Shown: piece by piece, positions 34,502-43,663 of the stretch
Layout: each line of letters begins with the position of its first letter
Position numbering within the stretch: position 1 is the first letter of the stretch
Origin: Streptomyces sp. ISL-1
GTDB taxonomy: Bacteria; Actinomycetota; Actinomycetes; Streptomycetales; Streptomycetaceae
Assembly: GCF_018614585.1 (NCBI RefSeq)
Contig: NZ_JAGGOI010000029.1
Coordinates: 240,815-304,814, forward strand
Length of the DNA stretch: 64,000 nucleotides
Direction: 5' to 3'
The notes under the pieces: model-generated
The model's database searches: none
Told to the model about the DNA's origin: nothing
The model's input: the letters and a program-made list of their open reading frames with translations, nothing else
Position numbers and translations under genes: made by a program

Positions 34502-34515
34502 GCGGGGCCTGAGCT

Positions 34516-35565
34516 GTGACGATTCAGGACCTGTTGAAGGATGTCGCGGTCGCGGACCTGACGACGTTCGCCCGTGCGATCCCGTCGCCGAAGGACTTCC
34601 TGCTTACCCAGACGATCTTTCCGACGCTGGAGCTGCGGGAGGTCAAGTGGCGGACCAAGGACTCGGGCCGGTATGTGAACGTGGCGAAGTACCGGGCGTT
34701 CAACGCCTCGGTGCCCTTTGCGACGCGTGAGGCGTGGCAGACCTCCCGTGAGGGGGCGCTGCCCGCGCTGGGCCAGAAGCTCGTGGTGTCCGAGCAGGAG
34801 CAGATCCTGCTGGAGGCGTCGCACGGCTCGGACCAGGACCGGCTGATCGAGCTGCTGTATGACGATGTCGAAAGGCATGTGGAGGCGATCCGGTCGCGGC
34901 TGGAGCTGGCGGCCGGCGACGTGCTGGCGGACGGGAAGTTCGAGCTGGTGCAGGAGAACGGGCTGACGCTGGAGGTGGACTGGAACGTACCGGTAGAGAA
35001 CATGCCGGTCGCCGCGAGGCCGTGGTCTGATCCGGCCTCGGATCCGATCGCGGACGAGCTGCGGTGGATTCAGCACCTGGACGACATCGGTGCTCCGGAG
35101 CCGGAGATGGTCGTGTCCTCGCGGAAGGCGTTCTCGTACCTGGCGGCGAACAACGCCTACCGGGCGGCGTACTACGGCAGCGTGAACCCCTCGACGACGC
35201 CGACGGCGACGCTCACCCCGCAGCAGATCAACGTGGTGCGCGGCAACTACAGCTTGCCGCCGATCACGTTCTATAAGGCGCAGGTGCGGGTGGACGGCAA
35301 GCCGCGCAAGGTGCTGCCGGAGGACCTGTGGATTCTGGTGCCGCCGGACCGTGAGAAGTGGGGGCAGACCCAGCTCGGTGTGACGGCCGAGGCGCTGGTC
35401 CTGTCGCGCGGCACGAACCCGGAGATCATCCGGGAGGACGCGCCGGGCATCATCATCACCCGCGGTGTTCAGGATGACCCGGTGCAGATCTACACCAAGG
35501 GTGGCGCGGTCGGCATGCCGGTGCTGCATACCCCGGACGCGCACATCGTGGCGAAGGTGCTGTGA
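34516..35565 (+). CDS. Major capsid protein (lambda gpE-like)
   Basis: 349 residues from GTG 34516 (GAGCGGGGCC upstream). It has the gpE-type opening (FLLTQTIFPTLELREVKWRTKDSGRYVNVAKYRAFNASV), central LLYDDVERHVEAIRSRLELAAGDVLADGKF and C-terminal GIIITRGVQDDPVQIYTKGGAVGMPVLHTPDAHIVAKVL. It appears intact. Its stop codon overlaps the next ATG (TGATG). Confidence 0.9.
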   Translation: MTIQDLLKDVAVADLTTFARAIPSPKDFLLTQTIFPTLELREVKWRTKDSGRYVNVAKYRAFNASVPFATREAWQTSREGALPALGQKLVVSEQEQILLEASHGSDQDRLIELLYDDVERHVEAIRSRLELAAGDVLADGKFELVQENGLTLEVDWNVPVENMPVAARPWSDPASDPIADELRWIQHLDDIGAPEPEMVVSSRKAFSYLAANNAYRAAYYGSVNPSTTPTATLTPQQINVVRGNYSLPPITFYKAQVRVDGKPRKVLPEDLWILVPPDREKWGQTQLGVTAEALVLSRGTNPEIIREDAPGIIITRGVQDDPVQIYTKGGAVGMPVLHTPDAHIVAKVL

Positions 35566-35855
35566 TGCCGGTGCCTCGTCTGATCGCTGCCGTGTACCTA
35601 CAGGACCCGTCCACGCGGGAGGAGTTGATCCTGCTGCCCGGTGAGTGCCCTGATCCGGAAGTCGCCACTCTGGTGACGAACCCGGACGCCTGGGACGCGC
35701 CGCCCGACGACTCCGAGCCGGAGCCGATAGCGGTGGCGGAGCCCGACCCCACCGCAGGGAACAGCGACCAGGAGCCGGAACAGGAGGAGGCCGGCGGGGG
35801 TGGCGGCGCGAAGAAGTCGCCACCGCGGCGGGCTCGCTCGTCGGCGTCGGCGTGA
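35565..35855 (+). CDS. Small phage head protein with acidic C-terminus
   Basis: 96 residues, start codon overlapping the capsid stop. MPVPRLIAAVYLQDPSTREELILLPGE...PEVATLVTNPDAW is followed by an acidic/Gly-rich tail and a basic end. It is found after capsid genes in actinophages; it may be a head-completion protein. Position and composition only. Confidence 0.65.
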   Translation: MPVPRLIAAVYLQDPSTREELILLPGECPDPEVATLVTNPDAWDAPPDDSEPEPIAVAEPDPTAGNSDQEPEQEEAGGGGGAKKSPPRRARSSASA

Positions 35856-35926
35856 TCGCTCGTACGGCCCGGCACCAGGAGGCTCCCCGGTGCCGGGCCG
35901 TACCTCGTATGGAGAAGGAGGACCAG

Positions 35927-36256
35927 GTGGACGAGTTCCAGCGGTCGTGGCTGCTGGCGCAGCTCGGCCCGGACACGGACCCGGCTGACCTGGAGCGCCG
36001 GTTCTTCCGGCTGCGGTCGGTGCGGGCGGTCGCGCTGGAGGTGCTCGGCGAGCGGCGTGCGAAGCTGCTCGGCGATCCGCTGAAGGTCACCGTCGATGGC
36101 GTGGTGACCATGGACTTGCAGGAGAACCTGCGCGGCATCGAGCGGCAGATTGAAGGGATACGGCAGAGCCCAGCGCCGGGCGACCCCTCGGGCGAGGACG
36201 ATGGGGAGGAGGCGCTGGCCACGACATGCCTGGTGCCGGAGCGCCGCTACCGGTAG
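35927..36256 (+). CDS. Phage connector-like small protein
   Basis: 109 residues from GTG 35927, with AAGGAGGA 5 bases upstream (ATG 35909 is weaker). DEFQRSWLLAQLGPDTDPADLERRFFRLRSVRAVALEVLGERRAKLL looks like a helical head-tail adaptor. This is the last recognisable phage gene; no tail genes follow. Confidence 0.6.
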   Translation: MDEFQRSWLLAQLGPDTDPADLERRFFRLRSVRAVALEVLGERRAKLLGDPLKVTVDGVVTMDLQENLRGIERQIEGIRQSPAPGDPSGEDDGEEALATTCLVPERRYR

Positions 36257-36668
36257 TCACAGCCGTCAGTCTCACTCCCTATGGGCTGGCACTCAATCCA
36301 GTCCCCTGCTGCGCGCCGCTGTCGGAGGTCTCGGCCAGGTGGGCTAACAGGGGGAGGTGCCGTTGCGGAGGTAGCGTGGCCGGCCGTCTACCAGGGCGGC
36401 GTGGTCACAGGAGGCAACGGGCAAGAGCCTGTCCACAGCAAGGCGCAGTTCGGCCCTTGCAAGCGGTTCACTGCTTACGGACGTTGAAAGCGTGGTGTCG
36501 GCGGGGCTGACGGTCCATGGGTCCCTGCGGGATGCTCGACGACAGCCCCGCGCGGGCCGACCCAGGCGCTTTACCAGACCGACCTGCCGCGCGGGCCCGC
36601 AAGAGCGAAACGACGCCGGGCACGCCGGTTGCGGGCCATGCTGCTCCCAGCGACGAGAGCGGGGGAAC
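36257..36668. other. Gene-free prophage edge
   Basis: About 410 bases with no coding signal. The change from phage to chromosomal genes lies somewhere here. No att-like direct repeat was found by eye. Confidence 0.45.
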
Positions 36669-37847
36669 GTGCAGGCGATTCTGGCGGGGGCCGTACTTCT
36701 GGTGTGTCTGAGCACGCCGCTGATGGGAGGGATGCAGCCGCCGCGGCTGAGGTCGAAGCGGCTGACACCCGAATACTCGGTAGGGGCGCCGTTGGCGGTG
36801 GGGCTCGGCTCCTGGGCGATGTGGTTGCTGATGTTTCCGGTGCTCCGCGTCGGCTTCACCGGCACCAGGAACACCTGGATATGCGTGGCGTTGATCGTGC
36901 TGTGCGTACTGGTCGCCCGGCCGATGGTCCGGATGGCGGCGCCCGCCCGGCTCAAGGGGAACCGGATGCTGGTCGCGGCACGCGCGGTGGGCCTCTGCTG
37001 CGTCGTGGCGGGCGTCATGGCGCCATTGGACACGCAGGTCGACAAGCAGCCCATGGCAGGGATGACCGTGGTCTACGCGACGACCGCCGCCGTACTGGGT
37101 CTGATGCGGATCGTGGACCACGGCTACTTCCCGCTGATCCTGCTGCGGACGGCCCTGTGGAAGGCGCTCCTGGCCGTCGTGACCGGGTACTGGATCCACC
37201 GCACCGGCGGCACCCTCGTCCCCGTCCCGGACGACGCCACCGCGGGGACGCTGCTGCTCGCCGCCCTGTGGTGGTCGCTGGTGGGGCTGTCCGCCGGCTG
37301 CGCGGTGGCCGCGGCCGTCCGGCTGGTGCGCTGGCTGAGGACCGGGCCGCCGACCCGTCCCGCGCCCCCCGGTGTGGCCTCCTGGCCACCGGCCGTCGGC
37401 GATGTGTGGACGGCCGAGCTCACCTACGACGACAACACGTACAAGGAGCGTCCGGTGGTCGTGCTGGAACGCACCCCGGGCTTCGTGCGCGTGCTCGGCA
37501 TCACCAGCGTCGACAAGTCCGGTCGGCCGCGCGGCTACCTGAAGCTCCGCCTGTCCGAGTGGGAGGGCGTGCTGACGAAGGACAGCTGGCTGGACCTGGA
37601 GATCACGCACGTCCCGTACTGCGACTTCCTTTGGCGGCGCGGGGCGTGCCCGGACCGGGTGTGGGACGTGCTGTGCACGAAGGCCGACGTGCGGGCGCGA
37701 TCCGCGAAAGCAGGACCGGCCCCGGGCTTCACCTTCCGGCACCGGCTGCGGTCAGCGATGAACACGCACGTCGGCCGTGACGCGCGCACGGTCAGCGCCG
37801 GCGCTGACAGCCGGGTGCGCCGGGTCCGGAAGCGGTCGAAGGTCTGA
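36669..37847 (+). CDS. Multi-helix membrane protein with C-terminal MazF/PemK-like domain
   Basis: 392 residues from GTG 36669 (GCGGGGGAAC just before). There are about six to seven transmembrane helices in residues 1-225 (AILAGAVLLVCLSTPLM; ICVALIVLCVLVA; LVAARAVGLCCVVAGVMA; LLLAALWWSLVGLSAGCAVAAA). Residues 243-335 are soluble: GDVWTAELTYDDNTYKERPVVVLE followed by VRVLGITSVDKS, the SH3-like start of MazF/PemK toxins (GDVW...KxRPxVVL), and VPYCDFLWRRG. No antitoxin gene is adjacent. It could be a membrane-tethered RNase or a non-toxic nucleic-acid-binding derivative. The domain call rests on the opening motif. Confidence 0.65.
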   Translation: MQAILAGAVLLVCLSTPLMGGMQPPRLRSKRLTPEYSVGAPLAVGLGSWAMWLLMFPVLRVGFTGTRNTWICVALIVLCVLVARPMVRMAAPARLKGNRMLVAARAVGLCCVVAGVMAPLDTQVDKQPMAGMTVVYATTAAVLGLMRIVDHGYFPLILLRTALWKALLAVVTGYWIHRTGGTLVPVPDDATAGTLLLAALWWSLVGLSAGCAVAAAVRLVRWLRTGPPTRPAPPGVASWPPAVGDVWTAELTYDDNTYKERPVVVLERTPGFVRVLGITSVDKSGRPRGYLKLRLSEWEGVLTKDSWLDLEITHVPYCDFLWRRGACPDRVWDVLCTKADVRARSAKAGPAPGFTFRHRLRSAMNTHVGRDARTVSAGADSRVRRVRKRSKV

Positions 37848-38019
37848 CCCGAACCACCGCCGGACCGTGCGACGCCGGGGAGAGGCCGGTTCCCAGGACA
37901 CACGGCCCACCTGCGCCAGATCCAGTACCGCCATGACGTTCTCGACGGCAGCCTCGCGAGCACCGGACTCATCCCTACACCGCCATAACGACATCACGCA
38001 TTCAACCGCAGTAGAAGCC

Positions 38020-38576
38020 CTATTGAAGGTGTGCCTGCGATGCGATGTCCACGACGGCCGTGTCGTCGAGCGTGGTGATCGCGCAGGAGGGGACTCCGTC
38101 GTGCAGCAAGCTGTCCGGCAACACCTCGTCACCGACCAGTGTGCGAAGCAGCTCCACGGTGACCCCGCCGTGGGTGACAATCGCAACCGGCCCGCGTTCC
38201 GCAGCCAAGTCGGTCAAGCACGAGAGGAATCGCGCGCCGGCGTGAAGCGATGAGTCTCCGGACCGGGGGACGAAGTCCCGGTCCTGGACCGTTGCTGCCC
38301 AGTCAGCGAGAAACTCTTCGATGGGCTGGTCGTCGGCCCAGTTTCATCCGTTCCTGCAGCCGAGCATCCTCCTGGACCTGGAGTCCGGACGCCACCGTGA
38401 TGAACGGCGCCGTCTCGCGGCCCCGCCTCATCGGGCTGCTGAAACACGGCCCCGATCCCAACGTGCTGCAGCCACTTTGCTGTTCGGGCAGCATGCTGAA
38501 GACCGAGGACGGTCAAGCCAGGATCGCCGAGTTGGCGTTCCTTCTCCGCATGCTGCACCAGGTAGAAGATGGTCAC
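38020..38576 (-). pseudogene. Histidine phosphatase family protein, two frameshifts
   Basis: GTG 38576 starts TIFYLVQHAEKERQLGDPGLTVLG (catalytic RH replaced by QH). The frame then shifts to FSSPMRRGRETAPFI...RLQERMKLG, then again to IEEFLADWAATVQDRDF...ERGPVAIVTHGGVTVELLRTLVGDEV with the second catalytic His (VTHGG). The three pieces make one phosphoglycerate-mutase-like protein of about 185 residues. Loss of the first Arg and two frameshifts mean it is inactive. Confidence 0.7.
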
Positions 38577-38642
38577 AGTCGAGGGTGACGTACAGATCGT
38601 GGCCGACGCCACCGGAATACCCGGCGGCACTATTCTGGCTTC

Positions 38643-39118
38643 ATGACGTTGAGTAACGACGAGCGTGAGCTTCTGCGCCTGATCGACGAGTCCACTGCCC
38701 CGGTCGCGATGTCCGACCTGTGCCACATCATCCACCCGCCAGCCCCTGGCCTGGATGAACATCACCCTGAGTCGGTTTCGATGAGATCGTCGCTAATAAG
38801 TACCTGACATGCATTCATGACGCCGTCAGGTCCGGTCACATAGACGGATACTCCATCATCGACCTGGAGTCCCAGAGGCCAGCAATCGAAAGGCGCTTGC
38901 AGGCTGTTGGCCTGAAGCCGCGCGGCATCGTCTACCTTCCGGATCCTGATGCCCGGACGCGGCTGCACGTAGAAAGTGCCCTCCGCCTGGACCGACAGAA
39001 CCCCTCAGCAAGGTTCATCGTCCCAGGTCAGGAAGTGTCTTCGGCTTGGTCGTCTGCCCCGGCTGGCGGAGGTCGCCGACACGGCCGCGTCCGTGGCCTC
39101 GGACCACCGGCGCGATGA
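38643..39118 (+). pseudogene. Hypothetical protein with a frameshift
   Basis: ATG 38643 gives MTLSNDERELLRLIDESTAP and on to CHIIHPP. After about 38775 the sense continues in another frame as FDEIVANKYLTCIHDAVRSG, IIDLESQRPAIERRLQAVGL and YLPDPDARTRLH. One base is missing between the halves. The restored product is about 157 residues and unrecognised; it may be an HTH-type regulator of the divergent phosphatase remnant 66 bases away. Confidence 0.5.
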
Positions 39119-39257
39119 TCGGCGCGATCGTCAAACTGACCTGTGGCGCGATCACGAACTAGGAAGGCCGAGCCATGTCATTGCCCGTGTGCTGTCCTAC
39201 GTACCGGTGCTCGCCTGCGCGTCTCCGCTGCGGCGTCAGCCTGGGTGCCAAGCCTTC

Positions 39258-39740
39258 TTACGTGGGGGCGAGGCGCCGCTGGATCCGCTCGGGAAGCAGG
39301 GACGGACTGCCGCGCAGTCCTGCGGCGTGGAGCAGTCCGGTGGCCAGGGCGAAGGCCGAGAAGGCGAGTTCCCGCGCAGGGAGCGTAGTTGGGGAGAATG
39401 CGATGAGGGGAAGTTCGGGCAGTAGGGCGAGGCCGCGGAGCAGGTAGATCGCGGCGATCGTGATCAGTACCGGCGCGAGCTTGGGCAAGGGACGCAGCAG
39501 GCCGGCTGCCGACCATGCGTACGCTGCCGCGACCGTGAGAAGTACGGCTATGCCGATCGCGGTGGCGGTGGGGATGGGCGAACCCTGTTCTGCCAGTTGG
39601 GCGAGGTGTTCGCCGGCACCGAAGTAGCGGAAGCCTGCGCCGTCGTAGAGCGGCAGCACGGCGTGCAGGACGCCGGCGGCCAGGCTCAGCGATCCGGCCA
39701 GGACGAGTGCTCGCGCACGGGGTCGAGAGTTGGATGGCAT
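39258..39740 (-). CDS. Four-helix integral membrane protein
   Basis: 160 residues from ATG 39740 (CAGGAGACC). Helices: ALVLAGSLSLAAGVLHAVLPL, ATAIGIAVLLTVAAAYAWSAAGLL, LAPVLITIAAIYLLRGLALL, ELAFSAFALATGLLHAAGL. It is an uncharacterised family; similar in shape to the next gene product and probably in the same TetR-controlled group. Confidence 0.7.
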   Translation of the reverse strand: MPSNSRPRARALVLAGSLSLAAGVLHAVLPLYDGAGFRYFGAGEHLAQLAEQGSPIPTATAIGIAVLLTVAAAYAWSAAGLLRPLPKLAPVLITIAAIYLLRGLALLPELPLIAFSPTTLPARELAFSAFALATGLLHAAGLRGSPSLLPERIQRRLAPT

Positions 39741-39900
39741 GGTCTCCTGCTCGGGGGAATGTGCGCGATCCGGTTCGGTGGTGCGGTCGGGGTGGCTCGT
39801 CTCCGCTCGCGGGGGCCGCTTTCGGCCAGAACAACCCCAACGGGCAGCGCATCGCCGCTGTACCCCCTGCGCGCATCGCGGGAATCTCTTCACGGTGTTG

Positions 39901-40281
39901 CTATGCGGCGCCCGCCACCGTCAGCAGTGCGACCGGCAGGAGCAGCATCCATTGCGGCAGCCGGAGCAGCGGCTTGGACCAGCCGACCGACAGCGTGATG
40001 ACCAGGAAGGCCGTTGCATAGGCGAGGAAGTGCGCGGCCACGAACCACGCGACCAGGTCGGTCCCTGACGTACCGTTCGCGAGCGCGAGGTAGACCAAGG
40101 CGGATGCGGAGAGCACCAGGTCCACGGTGACCATGTGCCATACGGCGTGCAGGACGCGCTTGGGTTCGTCTGCGAGCCCGCAGGAAAGCAGTGGGCGCAC
40201 GACGTCCCGCCTCCCGGCAATGATGTGTACTGCGGCCACGCCGGATGCGGTGACGCCTGCTGCGAGAAGCCAGCTGTTCAT
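39901..40281 (-). CDS. Four-helix membrane protein in TetR operon
   Basis: 126 residues. SWLLAAGVTASGVAAVHIIAGRRDVVRPLL, then HAVWHMVTVDLVLSASALVYLALA, AWFVAAHFLAYATAFLVI and LLRLPQWMLLLPVALLTVAG. The conserved His residues in helices 1, 2 and 3 suggest haem or metal binding. The start overlaps the TetR stop by 4 bases, so it is translated with the repressor and probably regulated by it. Confidence 0.75.
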   Translation of the reverse strand: MNSWLLAAGVTASGVAAVHIIAGRRDVVRPLLSCGLADEPKRVLHAVWHMVTVDLVLSASALVYLALANGTSGTDLVAWFVAAHFLAYATAFLVITLSVGWSKPLLRLPQWMLLLPVALLTVAGAA

Positions 40282-40865
40282 CGGATCTCGATTCCTTTGG
40301 CTACGACAGCGGCCAGCCGGCCGGCCAGCTGCGAGGTCGGGTGTTCTCCGACCAGCCCGATGTGGAAGAACACCGCTCCGGCCAGGGTGTCCAGAACCAG
40401 GTCCACCGGTGTTCCGGCCGCGATCTCCCCACGCAGCATGGCGCGTTCGAAGATGCTCAGCAGCCGTTCCTTCGACGGGGCCAGGAACTCGCTGCGGATG
40501 CGCGCCTTGAGAACCGGGTCGGCGGCGAAGTCAGCGAGCAGCCCCGGGAGCGCCGCTGCGGCGGCAGGCGCGTGGAACTCCTCGACCAGGCCCTGCAGCA
40601 GTACGGCCAGGTCCCCGGAAAGCGTTCCGGTGTCCGGTAGAGGAGCTCGGTCGGTGGTCGTGAACACGGCCTCGAAGACCAGCTCCGGCTTGCCCGACCA
40701 GCGCCGGTAGATCGTGTCCTTGCCGACACCGGCGCGCGCCGCCACGGCCCCGATGGATGCCGCGGCGTAGCCGACCTCGACCACCAGCTCCGCGGTCGCG
40801 CTGACGATCGCCTCGTGCGAGCGGGGATCCCTGGGGCGGCCCCTGGAGGGCGGAGAAGAGCTCAT
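40278..40865 (-). CDS. TetR-family regulator
   Basis: 195 residues. The N-terminal HTH (IVSATAELVVEVGYAAASIGAVAARAGVGKDTIYRRWSGKPELV) is a clear TetR domain, followed by a helical ligand domain. Its own upstream region has a perfect 14-bp palindrome (40878-40891), a likely autoregulatory operator. It controls at least the overlapping membrane gene. Confidence 0.92.
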   Translation of the reverse strand: MSSSPPSRGRPRDPRSHEAIVSATAELVVEVGYAAASIGAVAARAGVGKDTIYRRWSGKPELVFEAVFTTTDRAPLPDTGTLSGDLAVLLQGLVEEFHAPAAAAALPGLLADFAADPVLKARIRSEFLAPSKERLLSIFERAMLRGEIAAGTPVDLVLDTLAGAVFFHIGLVGEHPTSQLAGRLAAVVAKGIEIR

Positions 40866-40877
40866 GGCATTTACCTT

Positions 40878-40891
40878 ACGGGTCGACCCGT
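40878..40891. promoter_or_regulatory. TetR operator palindrome
   Basis: ACGGGTCGACCCGT, perfect 14-bp palindrome, 12 bases upstream of the tetR start codon. Typical size and place for TetR autorepression. Confidence 0.7.
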
Positions 40892-40959
40892 TTGCTTATC
40901 AAGGGTTGCGGATGAGCCCTCGCGGCGGCGCTTCGACCACAACGGCGGCCGCAGAACGT

Positions 40960-41255
40960 TCCGGTAGCCGTCGACTTGCCCCTGGCCGGTTTCGGCGGCC
41001 TGCAGCCAGGAAACTTCCCGAGCCTCAGCGCGGGCCGCTCGCAGCGAAGCGAGTACGGCCTCGTCCATGCCGGCGAGCAGCCGCAAGGCCGTGGGCGTGG
41101 AGGCCACGGCACCGAACCATGCTCTGGTCGCGCAGGACGACCAGGTCCGTGATGGTCTCGCCGCCATCGGCGATCATCACGGCGAGGTCAGTGGCGATCC
41201 GGCCCGGATCGTGGCCGGTCCCGCGCGGTCTCAGCTGCCGCAGGGCGGTCGAGCA
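40960..41255 (-). mobile_element. IS1380-family transposase N-terminal remnant
   Basis: HDPGRIATDLAVMIADGGE then TITDLVVLRDQ and, after a frameshift, FGAVASTPTALRLLAGMDEA and SLRAARAEAREVSWLQA. This matches the start of IS1380 transposases (DLAVM.ADGG..I.DL.VLRDQ...FG.VAS..T..R). The rest is missing; the tetR promoter abuts it. Confidence 0.7.
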
Positions 41256-41498
41256 GGCGCTGGTCGTCACCCCACCCCCCCGACGGTCGATCACGCCTAC
41301 TTCGCCGCCGCCCCCGACCACGCAGCCCTGGTCGAGGCTCTCCTCGCCCTGGCGCCGCCCCTGGCGAGTCGGCCGCCTCTGACGAGCTTTTCTTGGGCCG
41401 CACGAGCTTTTCTTGACTGCACCTGTCGATCGCGGGCGAGGCCCGTTCGTAGTTGGGTGAGAGGCGGGAAGTGCCCGCCCATCACGAGGAGCACCGCC

Positions 41499-41861
41499 AT
41501 GGCGAAGTACATGTTGTCCGTCCACAGCGTCGAGGGCGAGGCCCGCACTCCGATGAGCGACGAGGAGATGCAGCAGTCCCACAAGCAGCTCGGCATCCTT
41601 GAGCAGGAGATGAAGTCGACCGGCGCCTGGGTTTTCTCCGGCCGCCTGCACCAGCCCGACACCGCAACCGTCGTGCGCATGTCCGAGAACGAGGTCCTGA
41701 CCACCGACGGCCCATTCGTGGAGTCGAGGGAACACCTCGGCGGCTTCTACATCATCGAGGCCCAGGACCTCGATGCCGCGATCGCCTTGGCGTCGAAGGT
41801 CACCGAAATCATCAAGGCGCCGATCGAGGTCCGTCCCTTCGCAGACACATCCGGAGCCTGA
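41499..41861 (+). CDS. YCII/DGPF-domain protein
   Basis: 120 residues from ATG 41499 (CGAGGAG upstream). MAKYMLSVHSVEGEARTPMS...STGAWVFSGRL...TTDGPFVESREHLGGFYIIEAQDLDAAIALA, with the DGPF motif. It stands 2 bases before an ECF sigma gene, the standard ECF42 arrangement. It may modulate the sigma factor or bind a small ligand. Confidence 0.88.
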   Translation: MAKYMLSVHSVEGEARTPMSDEEMQQSHKQLGILEQEMKSTGAWVFSGRLHQPDTATVVRMSENEVLTTDGPFVESREHLGGFYIIEAQDLDAAIALASKVTEIIKAPIEVRPFADTSGA

Positions 41862-41863
41862 CC

Positions 41864-43078
41864 TTGTCGGTCGCCGACGAGGCCGCGGTCGGCCGGATCT
41901 TCCGCGAGGAATCCGGCCGATCGGTGGCTGCCCTGATCCGCGTCTTCGGTGACATCGACGTCGCCGAGGATGCGGTACAGGAGGCATTCGCCGTCGCCCT
42001 GCGCACGTGGCCGGGCGGCGGCCTGCCGCCCAACCCGGGCGGCTGGATCACGACGACCGCCCGCAGGCGGGCCATCGACCGGCTGCGCCACGAGTCGCGT
42101 GAACGGGAACTGCTCAGCGAGGCAGCGGTGCTCTCACCCGGCACCGACGATCCCGACATGCCCGAGGAGGCGTGGCCCGTGCAGGATGACCGGCTTCGCC
42201 TCATCTTCACCTGCTGCCACCCGGCGCTCTCCACAGAAGCGCAGGTGGCGCTCACCCTCCGGCTGCTCGGCGGCCTGTCGACCAGGGAGGTCGCACGATC
42301 CTTCCTGGTGGCCGAACCGACGATGGCGCAACGACTCGTGCGGGCCAAGCACAAGATCAAGGCGGCCCGGATCCCCTACCGCGTGCCGGAGGACCACGAA
42401 CTGCCCGACCGCCTGCGCCCCGTGCTGGCCGTCCTCTACCTCATCTACAACGCCGGGCTGACCGGACCGGCCGAACAGGGTCTGTGCCCAGAAGCGATCC
42501 GGCTGGCCCGGACCCTGGCGACGCTCATGCCCGATGAGCCGGAGGTGGCCGGACTGCTGGCACTGCTGCTCCTGACCGAGTCCCGTCGCGCGTCACGAAT
42601 GCGGCCCGACGGCTCCCTCGTGCTGCTCGGCGAGCAGGACCGCAGCCGATGGGATCGGGCCTTGATCGAGGAGGGGCAGGCGATCGTCCGCCGGTGCCTT
42701 CGCCGCAATGAGCCCGGCGTGTATCAGCTCCAGGCCGCCATCAACGCCGTACATGCGGATGCCGTGACGCTCGAGCAGACCGACTGGTCGCAGATCGTCG
42801 CCCTGTACGACCAGTTGCTCGCACTCGCCCCCACGCCGGTGGTGGCCCTCAACCGAGCCATCGCCATCGGTGAGGTGCAGGGCCCCGCTGCTGCGCTGGC
42901 CCTGGTGGACGACCTGGACCTGCACAACTACCACGCGTTCCACGCCACGCGAGCCGATCTGCTGCGGCGGCTGGGCCGCAACAGCGAGGCCGCGGCCGCC
43001 TACGAGCGTGCAGCCTCCCTGGCGCCGACCGACGCCGAACGGGACTTCCTCAGGCGCGGTGGCCGAGCCTCGCGCTGA
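41864..43078 (+). CDS. ECF42-group RNA polymerase sigma factor
   Basis: 404 residues from TTG 41864. Sigma region 2 (RVFGDIDVAEDAVQEAFAVALRTWP), region 4 (LTLRLLGGLSTREVARSFLVAEPTMAQRLVRAKHKI), then a long TPR-like C-terminal extension (DUF6596: RPVLAVLYLIYNAGLTGPAEQGL...VALNRAIAIGEVQGPAAALALVDDL). ECF42 factors have no anti-sigma; the extension is thought to control activity. Cotranscribed with the YCII gene. Confidence 0.9.
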   Translation: MSVADEAAVGRIFREESGRSVAALIRVFGDIDVAEDAVQEAFAVALRTWPGGGLPPNPGGWITTTARRRAIDRLRHESRERELLSEAAVLSPGTDDPDMPEEAWPVQDDRLRLIFTCCHPALSTEAQVALTLRLLGGLSTREVARSFLVAEPTMAQRLVRAKHKIKAARIPYRVPEDHELPDRLRPVLAVLYLIYNAGLTGPAEQGLCPEAIRLARTLATLMPDEPEVAGLLALLLLTESRRASRMRPDGSLVLLGEQDRSRWDRALIEEGQAIVRRCLRRNEPGVYQLQAAINAVHADAVTLEQTDWSQIVALYDQLLALAPTPVVALNRAIAIGEVQGPAAALALVDDLDLHNYHAFHATRADLLRRLGRNSEAAAAYERAASLAPTDAERDFLRRGGRASR

Positions 43079-43314
43079 GCACACCGGTGACTTCGCGTAT
43101 CCGCAGGCTTCCGGCCCACGCCCCGTCGGCTGTTGTGTTGGCCGACAGGGAGGACATGATCACGTAGAAGGGGGTACCTCAGCGCACCAGGTGGCGCAGT
43201 GCGTCGACGCACCGCATCGCGGCGGCCGGGCGCAGCAGCGTGGGGGCGGGGCTGTGCCGGGGATCTGACGGGAATGAGCGCGCGGGCCATGCACAGCCGT
43301 GCTGACCGACGGCT

Positions 43315-43611
43315 TCACTTCACTCGCCTCCTACCGGTGATCAACTTAGTGACGTATTTTTCGCCGTCGGCGTACGCGAGGTCGTGGGTGTAGTTCTCGG
43401 AGACGTACTGGCGCCGCCCGGTTTCCGTGTCGGTGACCACCACGCGGAACCCGAGGGCGCTAGAGCCACACCTGAAAGGGACTCCGACACCCATCAGGCC
43501 CTCTGCAATGTCGATCCTGAAACGTTCGCGGCTAACTGAGCCGTCTGCCGGGGGCACCGGACGGCGAACGAATCCGAAACGCAACGGCCCGATTCGCATT
43601 CTGTGGCGCAT
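43315..43611 (-). CDS. Small hypothetical protein (98 aa)
   Basis: ATG 43611 with GGGGAGG 4 bases upstream. MRHRMRIGPLRFGFVRRPVP...FRVVVTDTETGRRQYVSENYTHDLAYADGEKYVTKLI: beta-rich and basic, no known family. The ribosome site and composition support it. Confidence 0.55.
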   Translation of the reverse strand: MRHRMRIGPLRFGFVRRPVPPADGSVSRERFRIDIAEGLMGVGVPFRCGSSALGFRVVVTDTETGRRQYVSENYTHDLAYADGEKYVTKLITGRRRVK

Positions 43612-43663
43612 GACGCCTCCCCGCGGGTACGGGGGGAGTTTACGCCTGGTGAGGCGTAAGAAG

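Noticed and set aside
39175..39447. 90-residue plus-strand frame with a possible ribosome site
   Set aside because: Antisense to the C-terminal half of the four-helix membrane gene; Arg/Ser-rich with no motif.
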